DNA of 64,000 nucleotides from an uncultured Bacteroidales bacterium (GCA_902798425.1 CADBWR010000013.1:35587-99586); one strand, 5' to 3'. Numbered from the stretch's first letter, positions 26,050-34,788 are shown. Notes: generated from the letters alone by a model not told the origin. Numbers and translations: made by a program.

Positions 26050-26442
26050 ATGGGACAGTTTGTTTGTCAAGGCGCAATGCTACAGTGCAGCTTTGGAATA
26101 GCTCCAAGCACATTCTCGGTATTAGACCCTTCGCGCCCAAAGTGTATGAATATGGCAATAGGTAATATCATGGACAACAAGCCCATGGTAAACATCCCCT
26201 CCTTCGGTATGTGCCAATCTATGGCCAACCCATCGGTAGCCTCAGCAACTGCATCAGCTATGGGTGTCTTAACACCCATGCCCTGTACACCAGTAATAAC
26301 GGCTCCATGGGCACCAGGTGCTCAGGTGAAGATGTCTAACTTCCCTGCCCTACTGGACAATGCGAAGTGCATGTGCAACTGGGGTGGACAGATCTCAGTC
26401 ACTATGCCAGGAGCCATTGCTCCAATGACGTCTGGAAAGTAG
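26050..26442 (+). CDS. PAAR-like spike tip protein (DUF4280 type)
   Basis: A 130-aa protein starting GQFVCQGAMLQCSFGIAPS, with several cysteines, many prolines and glycines, and the repeated hydrophobic strand pattern of PAAR-like tips (MNMAIGNIMDNKPMVNIPSF; TPMPCTPVITAPW; CMCNWGGQISVTMPG). This matches the DUF4280 PAAR-like family of Bacteroidetes. It is expected to cap the VgrG trimer and sharpen the spike, with cysteines possibly binding a metal. It lies 12 nt after the beta-solenoid gene. Confidence 0.82.
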   Translation: MGQFVCQGAMLQCSFGIAPSTFSVLDPSRPKCMNMAIGNIMDNKPMVNIPSFGMCQSMANPSVASATASAMGVLTPMPCTPVITAPWAPGAQVKMSNFPALLDNAKCMCNWGGQISVTMPGAIAPMTSGK

Positions 26443-26467
26443 TGGCATAAAAAATTAGAGGTAAGAG

Positions 26468-27820
26468 GTGAGAAACGAGAGATTGTTGATAATCGTACTG
26501 ATATTCTGCTGGGCGCTGTCTATGGCTGCTCAGCAGATGGAGGTTCATGACTTCAAGCATCAGAAACGTTATCTATGGAATCGTTCGAAGGTCGCTGTCG
26601 ACAAGCAGCGTGCCCTACTCGACCTCTATACCACAGAGAAAGGATTTACCTTTTTCGCCAATGGCAAGGAAGCTGCAGAAGCAGAGGAAGGCGATGGACT
26701 TATTACGGTAAAACTGCCCAACAAAACTCGTTATGTCACCATCAAACACGACACTTATGGACAGCTTACATGGAGAGTACCAAAGAAGTATCTAAAACGT
26801 AAGAAGCACTATTGTGCCACACTATTAACATCGGACCCAACTAAGAAGTACCAACTGAAAAATCAGTGGGTAACACTAACCATCTCGCCAGAAAATGCTG
26901 TAGCTCAGATTGACTCAGTTAGGCAACTGGTAAGAGACGGAAAGGTTGCCCTTTTCTTGCCTGTGGGTAAACATCGCTACGAAGTACAATCACCCTATTA
27001 CGAGGCTGTGTGCGACTCTTTCGTATTGACAGACACAGCAAAGGTAGAACTTGCCATTAATCTGCAGCCTGTCTATGCCTATGTGGTGGTGAAGACGCCT
27101 TGGAACTCTGGCAAGATATATGTCGATGGTCAACAGATTGGGAAAGGACAGGCACAAAGCGGCAGACTGGCAGATGGAGAGCATCGTCTGGCTGTGTTTC
27201 TTAGTGACTACTGTATCTATGACAAGCCATTCCAAATAGGACGTGCAGAGAAAAAACTCATCGAGTTGACTTATCAAGACTATAAATTTGTTGGCAGACG
27301 AGTAACTAAAGCGCTCCCCTCTCTCAGCGCAACAGAGAAAGGAGAAGAGAAGCAGGTTGTCACCCAAATTGTCAGTTCAACCTCAAAACAAGAGATGTGC
27401 GCTGTTACCTTGGTGGCAGACAGCACAAACACAGAGATATGGTTAGACCGTGAACATGTGGCCAATGGACGTTGGAGCGGCCAACTTGCACTGGGCTATC
27501 ACCTTGTCAGTACGGTTAAGGACAGCATCGAGTCAAAACCTACCGAGCTATGGATTATCGACACAACCCCACAGGAGTTGAATCTGGCTGTACCACAGAC
27601 CAGTAAAGCGCTTATAAACATTCACGGAAACGTGACAGATGCCGATATATTTATTAATAATGTACGCGTAGGGCGCACCCCTCTTGTCATACCATCGCTA
27701 ACTGCCGATAAGCAATATACCGTTAGTTTGCGTAAAAATGGCTACAAAGATGCTTCTGCTACGGTTGTTCCAAGAGGTAATGAATTGACAGAGGTAAACA
27801 TTAAAATGAAGAAAAAATAA
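26468..27820 (+). CDS. Exported protein with PEGA-like repeats
   Basis: A 450-aa protein with an N-terminal signal (LLIIVLIFCWALSMAAQQ). Three regions have PEGA-like turns: KIYVDGQQIGKGQ near 215, EIWLDREHVANGRW near 320, and DIFINNVRVGRTPLVIPSL near 395. PEGA domains are surface or periplasmic beta-sandwiches. The start is a GTG that falls in a gaggtaagaggtgag simple repeat; no better start is visible. It lies 25 nt after the PAAR-like gene and is probably part of the operon. A periplasmic role in the secretion machine is an inference. Confidence 0.65.
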   Translation: MRNERLLIIVLIFCWALSMAAQQMEVHDFKHQKRYLWNRSKVAVDKQRALLDLYTTEKGFTFFANGKEAAEAEEGDGLITVKLPNKTRYVTIKHDTYGQLTWRVPKKYLKRKKHYCATLLTSDPTKKYQLKNQWVTLTISPENAVAQIDSVRQLVRDGKVALFLPVGKHRYEVQSPYYEAVCDSFVLTDTAKVELAINLQPVYAYVVVKTPWNSGKIYVDGQQIGKGQAQSGRLADGEHRLAVFLSDYCIYDKPFQIGRAEKKLIELTYQDYKFVGRRVTKALPSLSATEKGEEKQVVTQIVSSTSKQEMCAVTLVADSTNTEIWLDREHVANGRWSGQLALGYHLVSTVKDSIESKPTELWIIDTTPQELNLAVPQTSKALINIHGNVTDADIFINNVRVGRTPLVIPSLTADKQYTVSLRKNGYKDASATVVPRGNELTEVNIKMKKK

Positions 27821-27835
27821 AAGGAATATAACATT

Positions 27836-28528
27836 ATGGATTATTCAGTAAAATTGTTAAATGCAGAATACAGCAGCCTATTAGAGGGATATAGTGGATT
27901 ATTTATTGTCCGCCTCGCTAACCTATGTGTGAAGTCGAATCCGATTTCACTTATCCCCGTAATAGTTGATCATCCCTTGGGAGAAAAGAATATCGAAGAG
28001 GTCGCTGATGCGTCTGTTCCCGATGATGACCATATCGATGTCTATCCTAAGTTGGAAGATGATATTTTCGTCATAGGGAAGGGCATCTTAGAGGCACACC
28101 CTGAGTTTAAAATGAGTGTGGAGACTATGAAGAATGGAGATGAAGAGATGCGGTATCTTCATTTTACTATGCCGAAGGTGGACAAGAATCGTCGCGACGT
28201 ACTATTACAGGCTGTTGACGCATGTTACAATGAATGTAAAGCGCAATTTGATGATAATAAAATGAAGTATGAAGCCCAATTAGCTGAAAAAATTCCAAGT
28301 CTTTCCAAGGAAGATGCGGACAAAGCAAAGGAGGACTTTAAAAACACCTATAAAGCGAACAAGGACATAATAGATACAAAGAACAAAGAAAAGATACAAG
28401 AGATAGAAGAAGCCTATCAGCGCTACCTCAAGAACAAGGCGACATCCGACAAGGGTGCTCAAGAAGAGGCAGCAGCAACAGGCGATGATGTTAAGACCAG
28501 TTTCCGTATGTCAATGCCTGATGAGTAA
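27836..28528 (+). CDS. Unknown cytoplasmic protein overlapping the E1 gene
   Basis: A 230-aa acidic protein without signal or membrane segments. Residues 1-110 are mixed strands. Residues 112-205 are a long helical segment beginning MPKVDKNRRDVLLQAVDAC and continuing through alternating Lys/Glu heptads; the order of motifs is reminiscent of the three-helix domain of ribosome recycling factor, but I would not assign that family without a profile search. The last 25 residues are disordered and Ala/Glu-rich. The stop overlaps the E1 start by 8 nt, which strongly suggests that the two proteins act together. Function unknown. Confidence 0.55.
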   Translation: MDYSVKLLNAEYSSLLEGYSGLFIVRLANLCVKSNPISLIPVIVDHPLGEKNIEEVADASVPDDDHIDVYPKLEDDIFVIGKGILEAHPEFKMSVETMKNGDEEMRYLHFTMPKVDKNRRDVLLQAVDACYNECKAQFDDNKMKYEAQLAEKIPSLSKEDADKAKEDFKNTYKANKDIIDTKNKEKIQEIEEAYQRYLKNKATSDKGAQEEAAATGDDVKTSFRMSMPDE

Positions 28529-29687
28529 CCTGGAGCTGACAGCAGATGTATTCTCCGGACTATCATGGTTTCGCAAAGACCGCGTGTCAGAGTCACGAGT
28601 GATGGTCGTGGGATGTGGTGCCTTAGGTAATGAGGTGCTGAAAAATCTAACGCTGTTTGGCTTTAAACATATTGTAGTGGTTGACTTCGACCGTGTAGAG
28701 CCGTCAAACCTGACACGTTCAGTGCTTTTCACAGCCGATGATGCCCGACAACAAAGAAAGAAAACGGAGGCTGTGGCAGAGCGCATCAAGGCCATGAATG
28801 CTGACGTAGAAATAGAAACTGTCTATGGCGACATCGCCTATGACGTAGGACTGGGACTGGTACGTAGTATGGATGTAGTCATCGGCTGTGTAGACAACCG
28901 TTGGGCACGCTACTGCATTAACCGTCTTTGCATGCGCGCTGGACGCCCATGGGTAGACGGTGGTATTGACGGACTGGAAGGGACAGCCCGCGTATTCCGC
29001 CCAGGTGAGAACTGTTACGCCTGCAATTTAGGGCCGGAGGGCCTGAACCAATTGGCGCGCCGCATGTCATGTGCTGGCATCATTAGGCGCAACGAAGAGG
29101 CAGGTCGTGCTGCAACAACACCGATTGTGGCATCAGTCATTGGTGCTGTAGAGGTACAAGAGGCGCTGAAACTGATTCACCAAGAGCAGTTAGAGGCTGG
29201 CGAACTAACATCGCTATGTGGCCGCATGTTCTGCTATGAAGGACAGCACCTAACCACCAAGACGGTGAACTTCAAGGCCTACGATGCCGACTGCGCTGTA
29301 CATGAGTGCTGGGAACCCGTGGTATCCTCTACCCTGACGACCAAGCACACGGTAGCTGAAGTCCTACAAGATCTACGTCAATTGACTGGCGACTCTGCAC
29401 CACGTATTACACTGAATGACTGTTTCGTGGATTGGGTGGAGTCTCGTATTGATGGACAACAGATACAGGTCATGAAACCCGGTAGGGCTGTGGCCGACTA
29501 TATAGAACAACACACCCATCTAAGAGGTGCTCTACAGTCCGCACTGTACCAGCACGAGTATAGGGTGATAGATGACGCCTTTCCGTATCAGGAACTGACG
29601 TTGGACCAGGTGGGAATTCCCGCCTGGGATATCCTTCAGATAAGTACTGAACGCGGAGACGTCTACATAGAACTGAGTAAAACATGA
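28521..29687 (+). CDS. E1-like (ThiF/MoeB/UBA-type) activating enzyme in the T6SS operon
   Basis: A 388-aa adenylating enzyme. The Rossmann nucleotide site is GCGALG (31-36), followed by VVDFDRVEPSNLTRS with Asp55, Asp57, Asn63 and Arg66 in the usual ATP/Mg positions. Cys165-x2-Cys168 with Cys258 and Cys263 are candidate zinc ligands. Cys184 in RRMSCAG aligns with the thioester cysteine region of MoeB/UBA4-type E1s. After about residue 280 a C-terminal domain ends in LTLDQVGIPAWDILQIS, beta-grasp-like, which could be a ubiquitin-fold domain that docks E2. The start ATG at 28521 overlaps the upstream gene; the end overlaps tssG by ATGA. I infer that it activates the Ubl at 33825. Confidence 0.85.
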   Translation: MSNLELTADVFSGLSWFRKDRVSESRVMVVGCGALGNEVLKNLTLFGFKHIVVVDFDRVEPSNLTRSVLFTADDARQQRKKTEAVAERIKAMNADVEIETVYGDIAYDVGLGLVRSMDVVIGCVDNRWARYCINRLCMRAGRPWVDGGIDGLEGTARVFRPGENCYACNLGPEGLNQLARRMSCAGIIRRNEEAGRAATTPIVASVIGAVEVQEALKLIHQEQLEAGELTSLCGRMFCYEGQHLTTKTVNFKAYDADCAVHECWEPVVSSTLTTKHTVAEVLQDLRQLTGDSAPRITLNDCFVDWVESRIDGQQIQVMKPGRAVADYIEQHTHLRGALQSALYQHEYRVIDDAFPYQELTLDQVGIPAWDILQISTERGDVYIELSKT

Positions 29688-30475
29688 AGAAAGTTGAACA
29701 GAACCTGAAAGAAGTCAGTTCAGAAATGCTGCTACACTATCTCCACCCGGAGATGGACGAAGAGTGGAAAGTGGAGAACCAAGGCACTTTCTACCGAAAC
29801 TTCAACAGCGACCTCATTGCTTACGATGAGGAGAAAGGTGAGGTGCAGTTAGCACGCGACAGCTTTACAAAACTGCTGCCGCCAGGTATGCTATTTTCTG
29901 ACAAGTCGTTGAAGGGAAGGGGGCAGAAGAACAAGATCAATAAGCTCAATGACCGCCAGAGCATGCTGCGTGATATGTTCCAGCCCTTTGACAACATGAG
30001 CTTCTTACAGCGCATTAGTGTCGAGCGTGAGATGGCTGCCCTGCTTGATGACAGCTTAAACTATGTACTGACTACCTTATTCCATTATGACATCACCAAA
30101 GAAGAGAACCCCTATATCCGTCAGTTAGCTGGTCTGTTACCTTTGGTACGAAACCTTAGGGGAGACTATCATCTGATGCGTGCTGTTCTTTCTTCACTCT
30201 TCGATTGCGAGGTAAGTTATTCACTTGGACGCTATAGCGAAACAGACCAGACTCGGACTTGGATTCCAAAGGTCAGCTACGAGTTACTAATAGAAGGACT
30301 GACACCAGAAAGCTATGAGAAGATGAACAACTATGTCAACGAGGTTTGTGCCTTCTTGAAAGAATGGTTTTTCTCCTTTGACACGGAGTTGGTTTTGAAG
30401 ATTAAGTGGCATAACCAATCATGGAACGAGACCCGCTACTGGTTGTTGGAATATAATACAGAACTGAAAAAATAA
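29684..30475 (+). CDS. tssG: T6SS baseplate protein TssG (divergent)
   Basis: A 263-aa protein assigned mainly by position and broad pattern. The central LLPLVRNLRGDYHLMRAVLSSL and the following strand block recall the TssG/gp53-like family, in which a helical bundle is followed by a beta-rich domain that holds TssF. No signal peptide. Its ATG overlaps the E1 stop (ATGA) and tssK starts 12 nt downstream. An alternative is a lineage-specific baseplate subunit. Confidence 0.6.
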   Translation: MKKVEQNLKEVSSEMLLHYLHPEMDEEWKVENQGTFYRNFNSDLIAYDEEKGEVQLARDSFTKLLPPGMLFSDKSLKGRGQKNKINKLNDRQSMLRDMFQPFDNMSFLQRISVEREMAALLDDSLNYVLTTLFHYDITKEENPYIRQLAGLLPLVRNLRGDYHLMRAVLSSLFDCEVSYSLGRYSETDQTRTWIPKVSYELLIEGLTPESYEKMNNYVNEVCAFLKEWFFSFDTELVLKIKWHNQSWNETRYWLLEYNTELKK

Positions 30476-30487
30476 AGTATAAGATAT

Positions 30488-31627
30488 ATGGATATCAATG
30501 CAAGAATCAACTGGAGACCAGGAATGGAGCTGACTACCCAGACTTTCCTGGACATGGACGAGAACCTTGATTTCAGGCAGCAGATGGCTATCCGTGCTGC
30601 ACTGGGTGATCATTGTATCGGACTGCTGCCAAACACCCCTTTCAACAATGACGGATTGTTCTATACAAACCGTTTTGAGATAGAACGCCTGCAGTGTACT
30701 GCCCTACTCCCCTCAGGCCGCATCGTTCAGATTGACGAGACAGTCAGCATCGCAGTACCAATGCTCTTTGGCGATGTGTACTACTTGGCAGTAGGAATCG
30801 GTGATACCAAGATACCCTTTGAGAAAAGAGGCGTAGACTATGTACGTCCACAGTATACTTACGCTATCATGAACCTGGAGGAACTACAGAGAAATGATGT
30901 ATTTCCTCTGGTTCGTTTCTTGGTAAAGGATGGTGTATTTTCTATTGACAAAGACTTCATACCGCCTTGCTTGCTATTGTCGTGTGATCCACGCATTGAC
31001 GAGTATCGCAACCACTATACAGACCTGCTTAAACAGTTGGGTGAACACGCCAACTTCAAAGAGGGCGAAGGCAAACAGGCCATGTTGCGTTATATGTTCC
31101 GTATGCAGTCACAAGACCCACAAGGACAAGGCATTGAATTCATAAAACTGACTCAGGAGATTGCTCAAGCTGTTGAATATTTCATCATGAGGCCCAACAG
31201 GGAGCAGGAGACAGAGATTCCGACACCTCAGCAATTAGACCCACAGAGTTGGTTGAAGTGGTTCGAGGAATATCTGTCTGGTGCCATCAATCTGTTGGAC
31301 GGCGTAACCCTCATTGATGATAGCATAGATTATGAGGCTCTGCTGGCCCAGGCAAAGAAAGAACTATATGACCAACTGAGCCCAGAATTGTACGAGAAAC
31401 TGCTAGAGCGTATCAAGCGGGAGGTGCGCGAAGAACTCAACGAGAAACTTACCGAATCACTTACGAAGTATATGGACGAAGTGATGAAACCTTCGCTGGC
31501 CGGTATTCTCAGTCGCGAACTCCACCAAAAGCTCTACGAGGAACTGTATACCGAGCTCTTCGAACATCTATTCAACGCCCTCTACGTTACTATGCCGGAA
31601 GAGGAAGAGTACCTACCACAGATATAA
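30488..31627 (+). CDS. tssK: T6SS baseplate-to-membrane connector TssK
   Basis: A 379-aa protein. The N-terminus has the family signature INWRPGMELTTQTFLDMDE, equivalent to the W-x-x-G-M-x-L-x-x-Q-x-F motif of TssK. The middle is a beta-sandwich, and residues 280-365 form a strongly helical, Glu/Lys-rich stretch (KKELYDQLSPELYEKLLERI, with further ELxxKLxE repeats). In other T6SS, TssK trimers link the TssF/TssG wedges to the membrane complex. The extended repeat-like helix is unusual for the family. It ends YLPQI. Confidence 0.82.
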   Translation: MDINARINWRPGMELTTQTFLDMDENLDFRQQMAIRAALGDHCIGLLPNTPFNNDGLFYTNRFEIERLQCTALLPSGRIVQIDETVSIAVPMLFGDVYYLAVGIGDTKIPFEKRGVDYVRPQYTYAIMNLEELQRNDVFPLVRFLVKDGVFSIDKDFIPPCLLLSCDPRIDEYRNHYTDLLKQLGEHANFKEGEGKQAMLRYMFRMQSQDPQGQGIEFIKLTQEIAQAVEYFIMRPNREQETEIPTPQQLDPQSWLKWFEEYLSGAINLLDGVTLIDDSIDYEALLAQAKKELYDQLSPELYEKLLERIKREVREELNEKLTESLTKYMDEVMKPSLAGILSRELHQKLYEELYTELFEHLFNALYVTMPEEEEYLPQI

Positions 31628-31641
31628 AAAAGTGAACAACT

Positions 31642-32094
31642 ATGGATAATCTTATCTCACCTTTAGATATTATCGGCGGTAGCATCATGCGTACCGACAA
31701 TGTGAAAGAGTCCATCGACTCCTTCTTGGAGATTCTGTTGACATCGGCCTGCGGCGACTGCAGCATAGACCCCGAGTTTGGTTTTATCTTCAACAACATG
31801 CGCTTTGAGATTTTCAATGAGCGCGAAGGGACCATCTTCAACTCTACTTCTACGGACAGCAGAGAGGAAGAAGATTTGTACAATAAGAAGATTTCAGGCA
31901 ACTCAAAGAATGTCAACACCTTTGCCACAGAACTTAGGCAAGTTATCATGAAGTACGAAGAACGTCTGACTGAAGTGCAAGCCACCATGTCATACGTGCG
32001 AGAAGAGCGTAAGATATATATCACCGTGACGGGTATCATCGTCGATACAAGAGAAAAGTACAAGTATGATACCACCATTAAAGTCTGGAGTTAA
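31642..32094 (+). CDS. tssE: T6SS baseplate protein TssE (gp25-like)
   Basis: A 150-aa protein. The gp25-like core is recognisable in VKESIDSFLEILLTSACGDC followed by SIDPEFGFIFNNMRFEIFNE; the family's conserved E-P-R core helix is altered here. The C-terminal strands (RKIYITVTGIIVDT) fit the handshake with the first sheath ring. It lies between tssK and tssF with gaps of 14 and 5 nt. Confidence 0.82.
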   Translation: MDNLISPLDIIGGSIMRTDNVKESIDSFLEILLTSACGDCSIDPEFGFIFNNMRFEIFNEREGTIFNSTSTDSREEEDLYNKKISGNSKNVNTFATELRQVIMKYEERLTEVQATMSYVREERKIYITVTGIIVDTREKYKYDTTIKVWS

Positions 32095-32099
32095 CAAAT

Positions 32100-33818
32100 A
32101 TGAAACAAACAGCATTCGATACACGACAACGAGCCAATGAGCTGCTCCAAGAAGCCGCAGCCATTTGGCGACAGAGCGCACACAGCAATCAGTTGGAGGG
32201 CATTGAGCGTGATCCCATTTTCTCATTGCTCATGACTGCTTTGGCCTATCAAGCCAACGAAATTGACAGCGACATTGAGCGCATCAAGCAGGATGTGCTG
32301 GAAGAGTATATAAAGCTGATGACGCCCTATGAGGCAGGACGTCCCATACCCGCAACTGCCGTCGTAGAGGCAGTCTTGCAGAACGATACGACAGAGACCG
32401 AACTCACAGAAGACAGCACATTTTATTTGGAGAACACGCCTTATCATTTTATGTCTCTATTACGTCAGCGCATTATTAACGCATCAATTACGGGGCTAAC
32501 ACGTTTGGATGGCCGACGTTGGCGTGTCACACTGCAATTCTTACAGCCTATAAATACTTTGGAGGGAATGACCTTTGCCATCATGGATACGCGTTTCCAA
32601 AATGTCAGCGTGTCAGTAAACGGGCACTTGTTGGAGATGGTTAAGCCATGGCACTATGCCGATATGCCCCTACAGCACTGTTTCTCTATAGGCTCACTAC
32701 TTTACAACAAGGCACAGATGTATAATGCATCACTGGTCGGCTTCGACTTATTTGCCCGTCAGAATGTGGCACTGTTCTATTTCAAGAAATCAAAGAACGG
32801 ATACGACTTTCCCAATGGAACAAGTACCGTAGACTTGATATTTGACTTCAAGGGCATATCCGACAATTTCGTCTTCGACAAGCACCACTTGGTATTAAAC
32901 CCTGTGATATTGGTAAACGCCAAAGTGACTGCCACCACGCTGTCGTCGGCATCCCCCATTGTTCGCATTACAGGCTATACACCAGGCAATCCAGATGAGA
33001 GCCAGCTGATGCACCTCATACCACCTGCCGAAGAACAGCTATTCGGCAAAACACCTATTGAGATACGTCGTGTGTCGTCAGACCGCTTCAACCAAGCTTC
33101 TCTGATGCGACTCATCAACAGTCTGACCACCAAGTTTCACTCTGACTACTATGCCTTCTTAGAGATGAGAAGTGCCGGACTGAGTGAAGTGATCCGCAAT
33201 ATGCAGGAAGGTCTGCTTAAGATGTCGAGAGCAATTCGTCAGGAACAGATTCACAGCACCCCTGGCGTCTATCTCATTATTCAGCGCGACATACTGGCAT
33301 CACAGAAGAATATCAGTCTTGACATCGACATCGTTACCACGCCAGGCGCAGCCGTTAATAGTAAGCTGACCCCAGAAAGTCGCTTCATAGTACCTTCAGG
33401 GCTGAATGCCTCAGCAATGCGCATGATTGCCGACCCTGTGCCAGGATTTGACGAGATTAATGACTCGCAGAGTCTGCAAAGTTATGTACGTTATCAACAG
33501 ATAACCAATGACCGCATTGTTACCCCCGCTGACATAAAGATACTTTGCTATACGGAACTGACGAACCGCTACAGCATTGTTCCTGATATGGTACGTGACA
33601 TGACTGTCAGCCATCGTCAGCAGTTGGACAAGTCTGACTGCGGATATGCCTTCTGGGTCAACATCAGACTGCAAGACAACCCCTTCGTGCGTCGTAGTTT
33701 CAGCGATAAGATACTGGAGGCAGAGTCATTTCTGGAAAAGCGCATCAAGGTACGCAGCTCATGCATCTACCCCATATACGTGAACATTCAAATGGATACT
33801 GACAATACAGATTTTTAA
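32100..33818 (+). CDS. tssF: T6SS baseplate wedge protein TssF
   Basis: A 572-aa protein. The N-terminal helical part, with ERDPIFSLLMTALAYQANEI and then EYIKLMTPYEAGRPIPATAV, matches the TssF pattern in which an FAFL-like segment is followed by a proline-rich YP-x-x-L-R-P-x-P-S motif. The rest is a long beta-rich domain with a late EIRRVSSDRFNQ block. In other systems two TssF with one TssG form the baseplate wedge. Length is near the usual 590 aa. The ubiquitin-like gene starts 6 nt after its stop. Confidence 0.85.
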   Translation: MKQTAFDTRQRANELLQEAAAIWRQSAHSNQLEGIERDPIFSLLMTALAYQANEIDSDIERIKQDVLEEYIKLMTPYEAGRPIPATAVVEAVLQNDTTETELTEDSTFYLENTPYHFMSLLRQRIINASITGLTRLDGRRWRVTLQFLQPINTLEGMTFAIMDTRFQNVSVSVNGHLLEMVKPWHYADMPLQHCFSIGSLLYNKAQMYNASLVGFDLFARQNVALFYFKKSKNGYDFPNGTSTVDLIFDFKGISDNFVFDKHHLVLNPVILVNAKVTATTLSSASPIVRITGYTPGNPDESQLMHLIPPAEEQLFGKTPIEIRRVSSDRFNQASLMRLINSLTTKFHSDYYAFLEMRSAGLSEVIRNMQEGLLKMSRAIRQEQIHSTPGVYLIIQRDILASQKNISLDIDIVTTPGAAVNSKLTPESRFIVPSGLNASAMRMIADPVPGFDEINDSQSLQSYVRYQQITNDRIVTPADIKILCYTELTNRYSIVPDMVRDMTVSHRQQLDKSDCGYAFWVNIRLQDNPFVRRSFSDKILEAESFLEKRIKVRSSCIYPIYVNIQMDTDNTDF

Positions 33819-33824
33819 AATATT

Positions 33825-34148
33825 ATGGAAGCAAAAGATTTTCTATTAGACATTGTCTATAAAAACAAAACCGTCCGCTTTAAGGTTGTTAACCCTGAAG
33901 CGCCATTGGCCGTACTGATGAATAATCTGCGCCATGCCATCGGTCAAGACGGCAAACTCATCTTCGACTTTCCCTCAATAGACTCAACGGGAGCACCCAT
34001 GGAGTACTTCTTCGGAAAAGAAGATCCCGAGTTGCATGAGATAGGTGTTTTACGTCCTCGCATCGGACATACTGACCAGACGTTGGCCGACTATAATGTT
34101 AAGAACGGCGACATGGTACACCTCATAGCAGACCCATTCCCCGGGTAA
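33825..34148 (+). CDS. Ubiquitin-like (YukD-like beta-grasp) protein ending in glycine
   Basis: A 107-aa small protein with a beta-grasp outline: two strands (DFLLDIVYKNKTVRFKVV), a helix (PLAVLMNNLRHAI), and the terminal TLADYNVKNGDMVHLIADP, which parallels the TLxDYNI-x-x-x-S-x-x-HL-V end of ubiquitin. The chain stops at PFPG, so a free glycine carboxylate is present without processing, as an E1 substrate needs. A roughly 25-residue loop after the helix is longer than in ubiquitin. It sits 6 nt after tssF and 25 nt before the E2-like gene. I infer that it is activated by the E1 at 28521 and passed to the E2. Confidence 0.8.
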   Translation: MEAKDFLLDIVYKNKTVRFKVVNPEAPLAVLMNNLRHAIGQDGKLIFDFPSIDSTGAPMEYFFGKEDPELHEIGVLRPRIGHTDQTLADYNVKNGDMVHLIADPFPG

Positions 34149-34173
34149 GTGAGAAATGAATAGATAATTCATA

Positions 34174-34788
34174 GTGAAAAAGAGCGGAGACTATAACACG
34201 AAAGCTTTGAGCGGGCGCAACAGACGACTGCTGTACGAGTGGCGCAAGCTGGAAGAGCGACTTAACAGTCGCCCCGACATCCGTTGGCATGTTACCAGCA
34301 CAAATGCCGAGGGACTGCCGATAAGCTATCGTGTGGACTACGACTTACGAAGTATCTGTGGAGTAGAGCATTTGGATCGACTGGAGGAGCAAGGGCTGCC
34401 CCATACTCCACTATTTGCCAATCACTTCGTCATGCAGATTACACTACCAGCACACTATCCGTGTATCGATGCTCAACCGTCATTCTGTTTCTTGACTGAA
34501 GACGAGAAGGGTGAGGCTATCCCCCACCCGTGGCATCCCAACATCCGCTATTTTGGTCAGATGGCAGGACGCGTCTGCATCAATATGGCAGACAGCTACA
34601 CCGACTTAGCCTGGGGTGTGGAGCGTGTGGCCCATTATCTACGCTATGACACCTATCATGCCATCAATGAACCACCCTATCCAGAAGACCTGAAGGTGGC
34701 TTCATGGGTAGTCAACGAGGGAGAACCCAACGAGTGGATATTCTTCTCACAGAACCGCCCACATTCATCAAAGGAAAACAACCAATGA
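34174..34788 (+). CDS. E2-like UBC-fold conjugating enzyme
   Basis: A 204-aa cytoplasmic protein. The UBC core runs from about residue 60: the strand ITLPAHYPCIDAQPSFCFLT recalls the YP-x-x-P-x-v-x-F-x-T pattern, followed by His121-Pro122-Asn123 and Cys135 in GRVCIN. The Asn-to-Cys distance is 12 residues, against about 8 in typical eukaryotic E2s, so a small insertion is present. A conserved-looking Trp follows in LAWGVERVAHYL. The start is a GTG: an in-frame TAA lies three codons upstream and no ATG occurs before the UBC core. It overlaps the next gene by ATGA. Inferred role: carry the Ubl from E1 to a target with the RING protein. Confidence 0.82.
   Translation: MKKSGDYNTKALSGRNRRLLYEWRKLEERLNSRPDIRWHVTSTNAEGLPISYRVDYDLRSICGVEHLDRLEEQGLPHTPLFANHFVMQITLPAHYPCIDAQPSFCFLTEDEKGEAIPHPWHPNIRYFGQMAGRVCINMADSYTDLAWGVERVAHYLRYDTYHAINEPPYPEDLKVASWVVNEGEPNEWIFFSQNRPHSSKENNQ

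Noticed and set aside
28455-28520. Longer N-terminus for the E1-like protein
   Set aside because: The extra 22 residues (Gln/Arg-rich) overlap the upstream coding region and are unlike any E1; the ATG at 28521 gives the normal overlap.
28521-34788. CBASS or Bil-type antiphage cassette inserted by chance
   Set aside because: No cyclase, effector or JAB gene is present, and the conjugation genes alternate with tssG, tssK, tssE and tssF rather than forming a contiguous block; kept only as an alternative origin.
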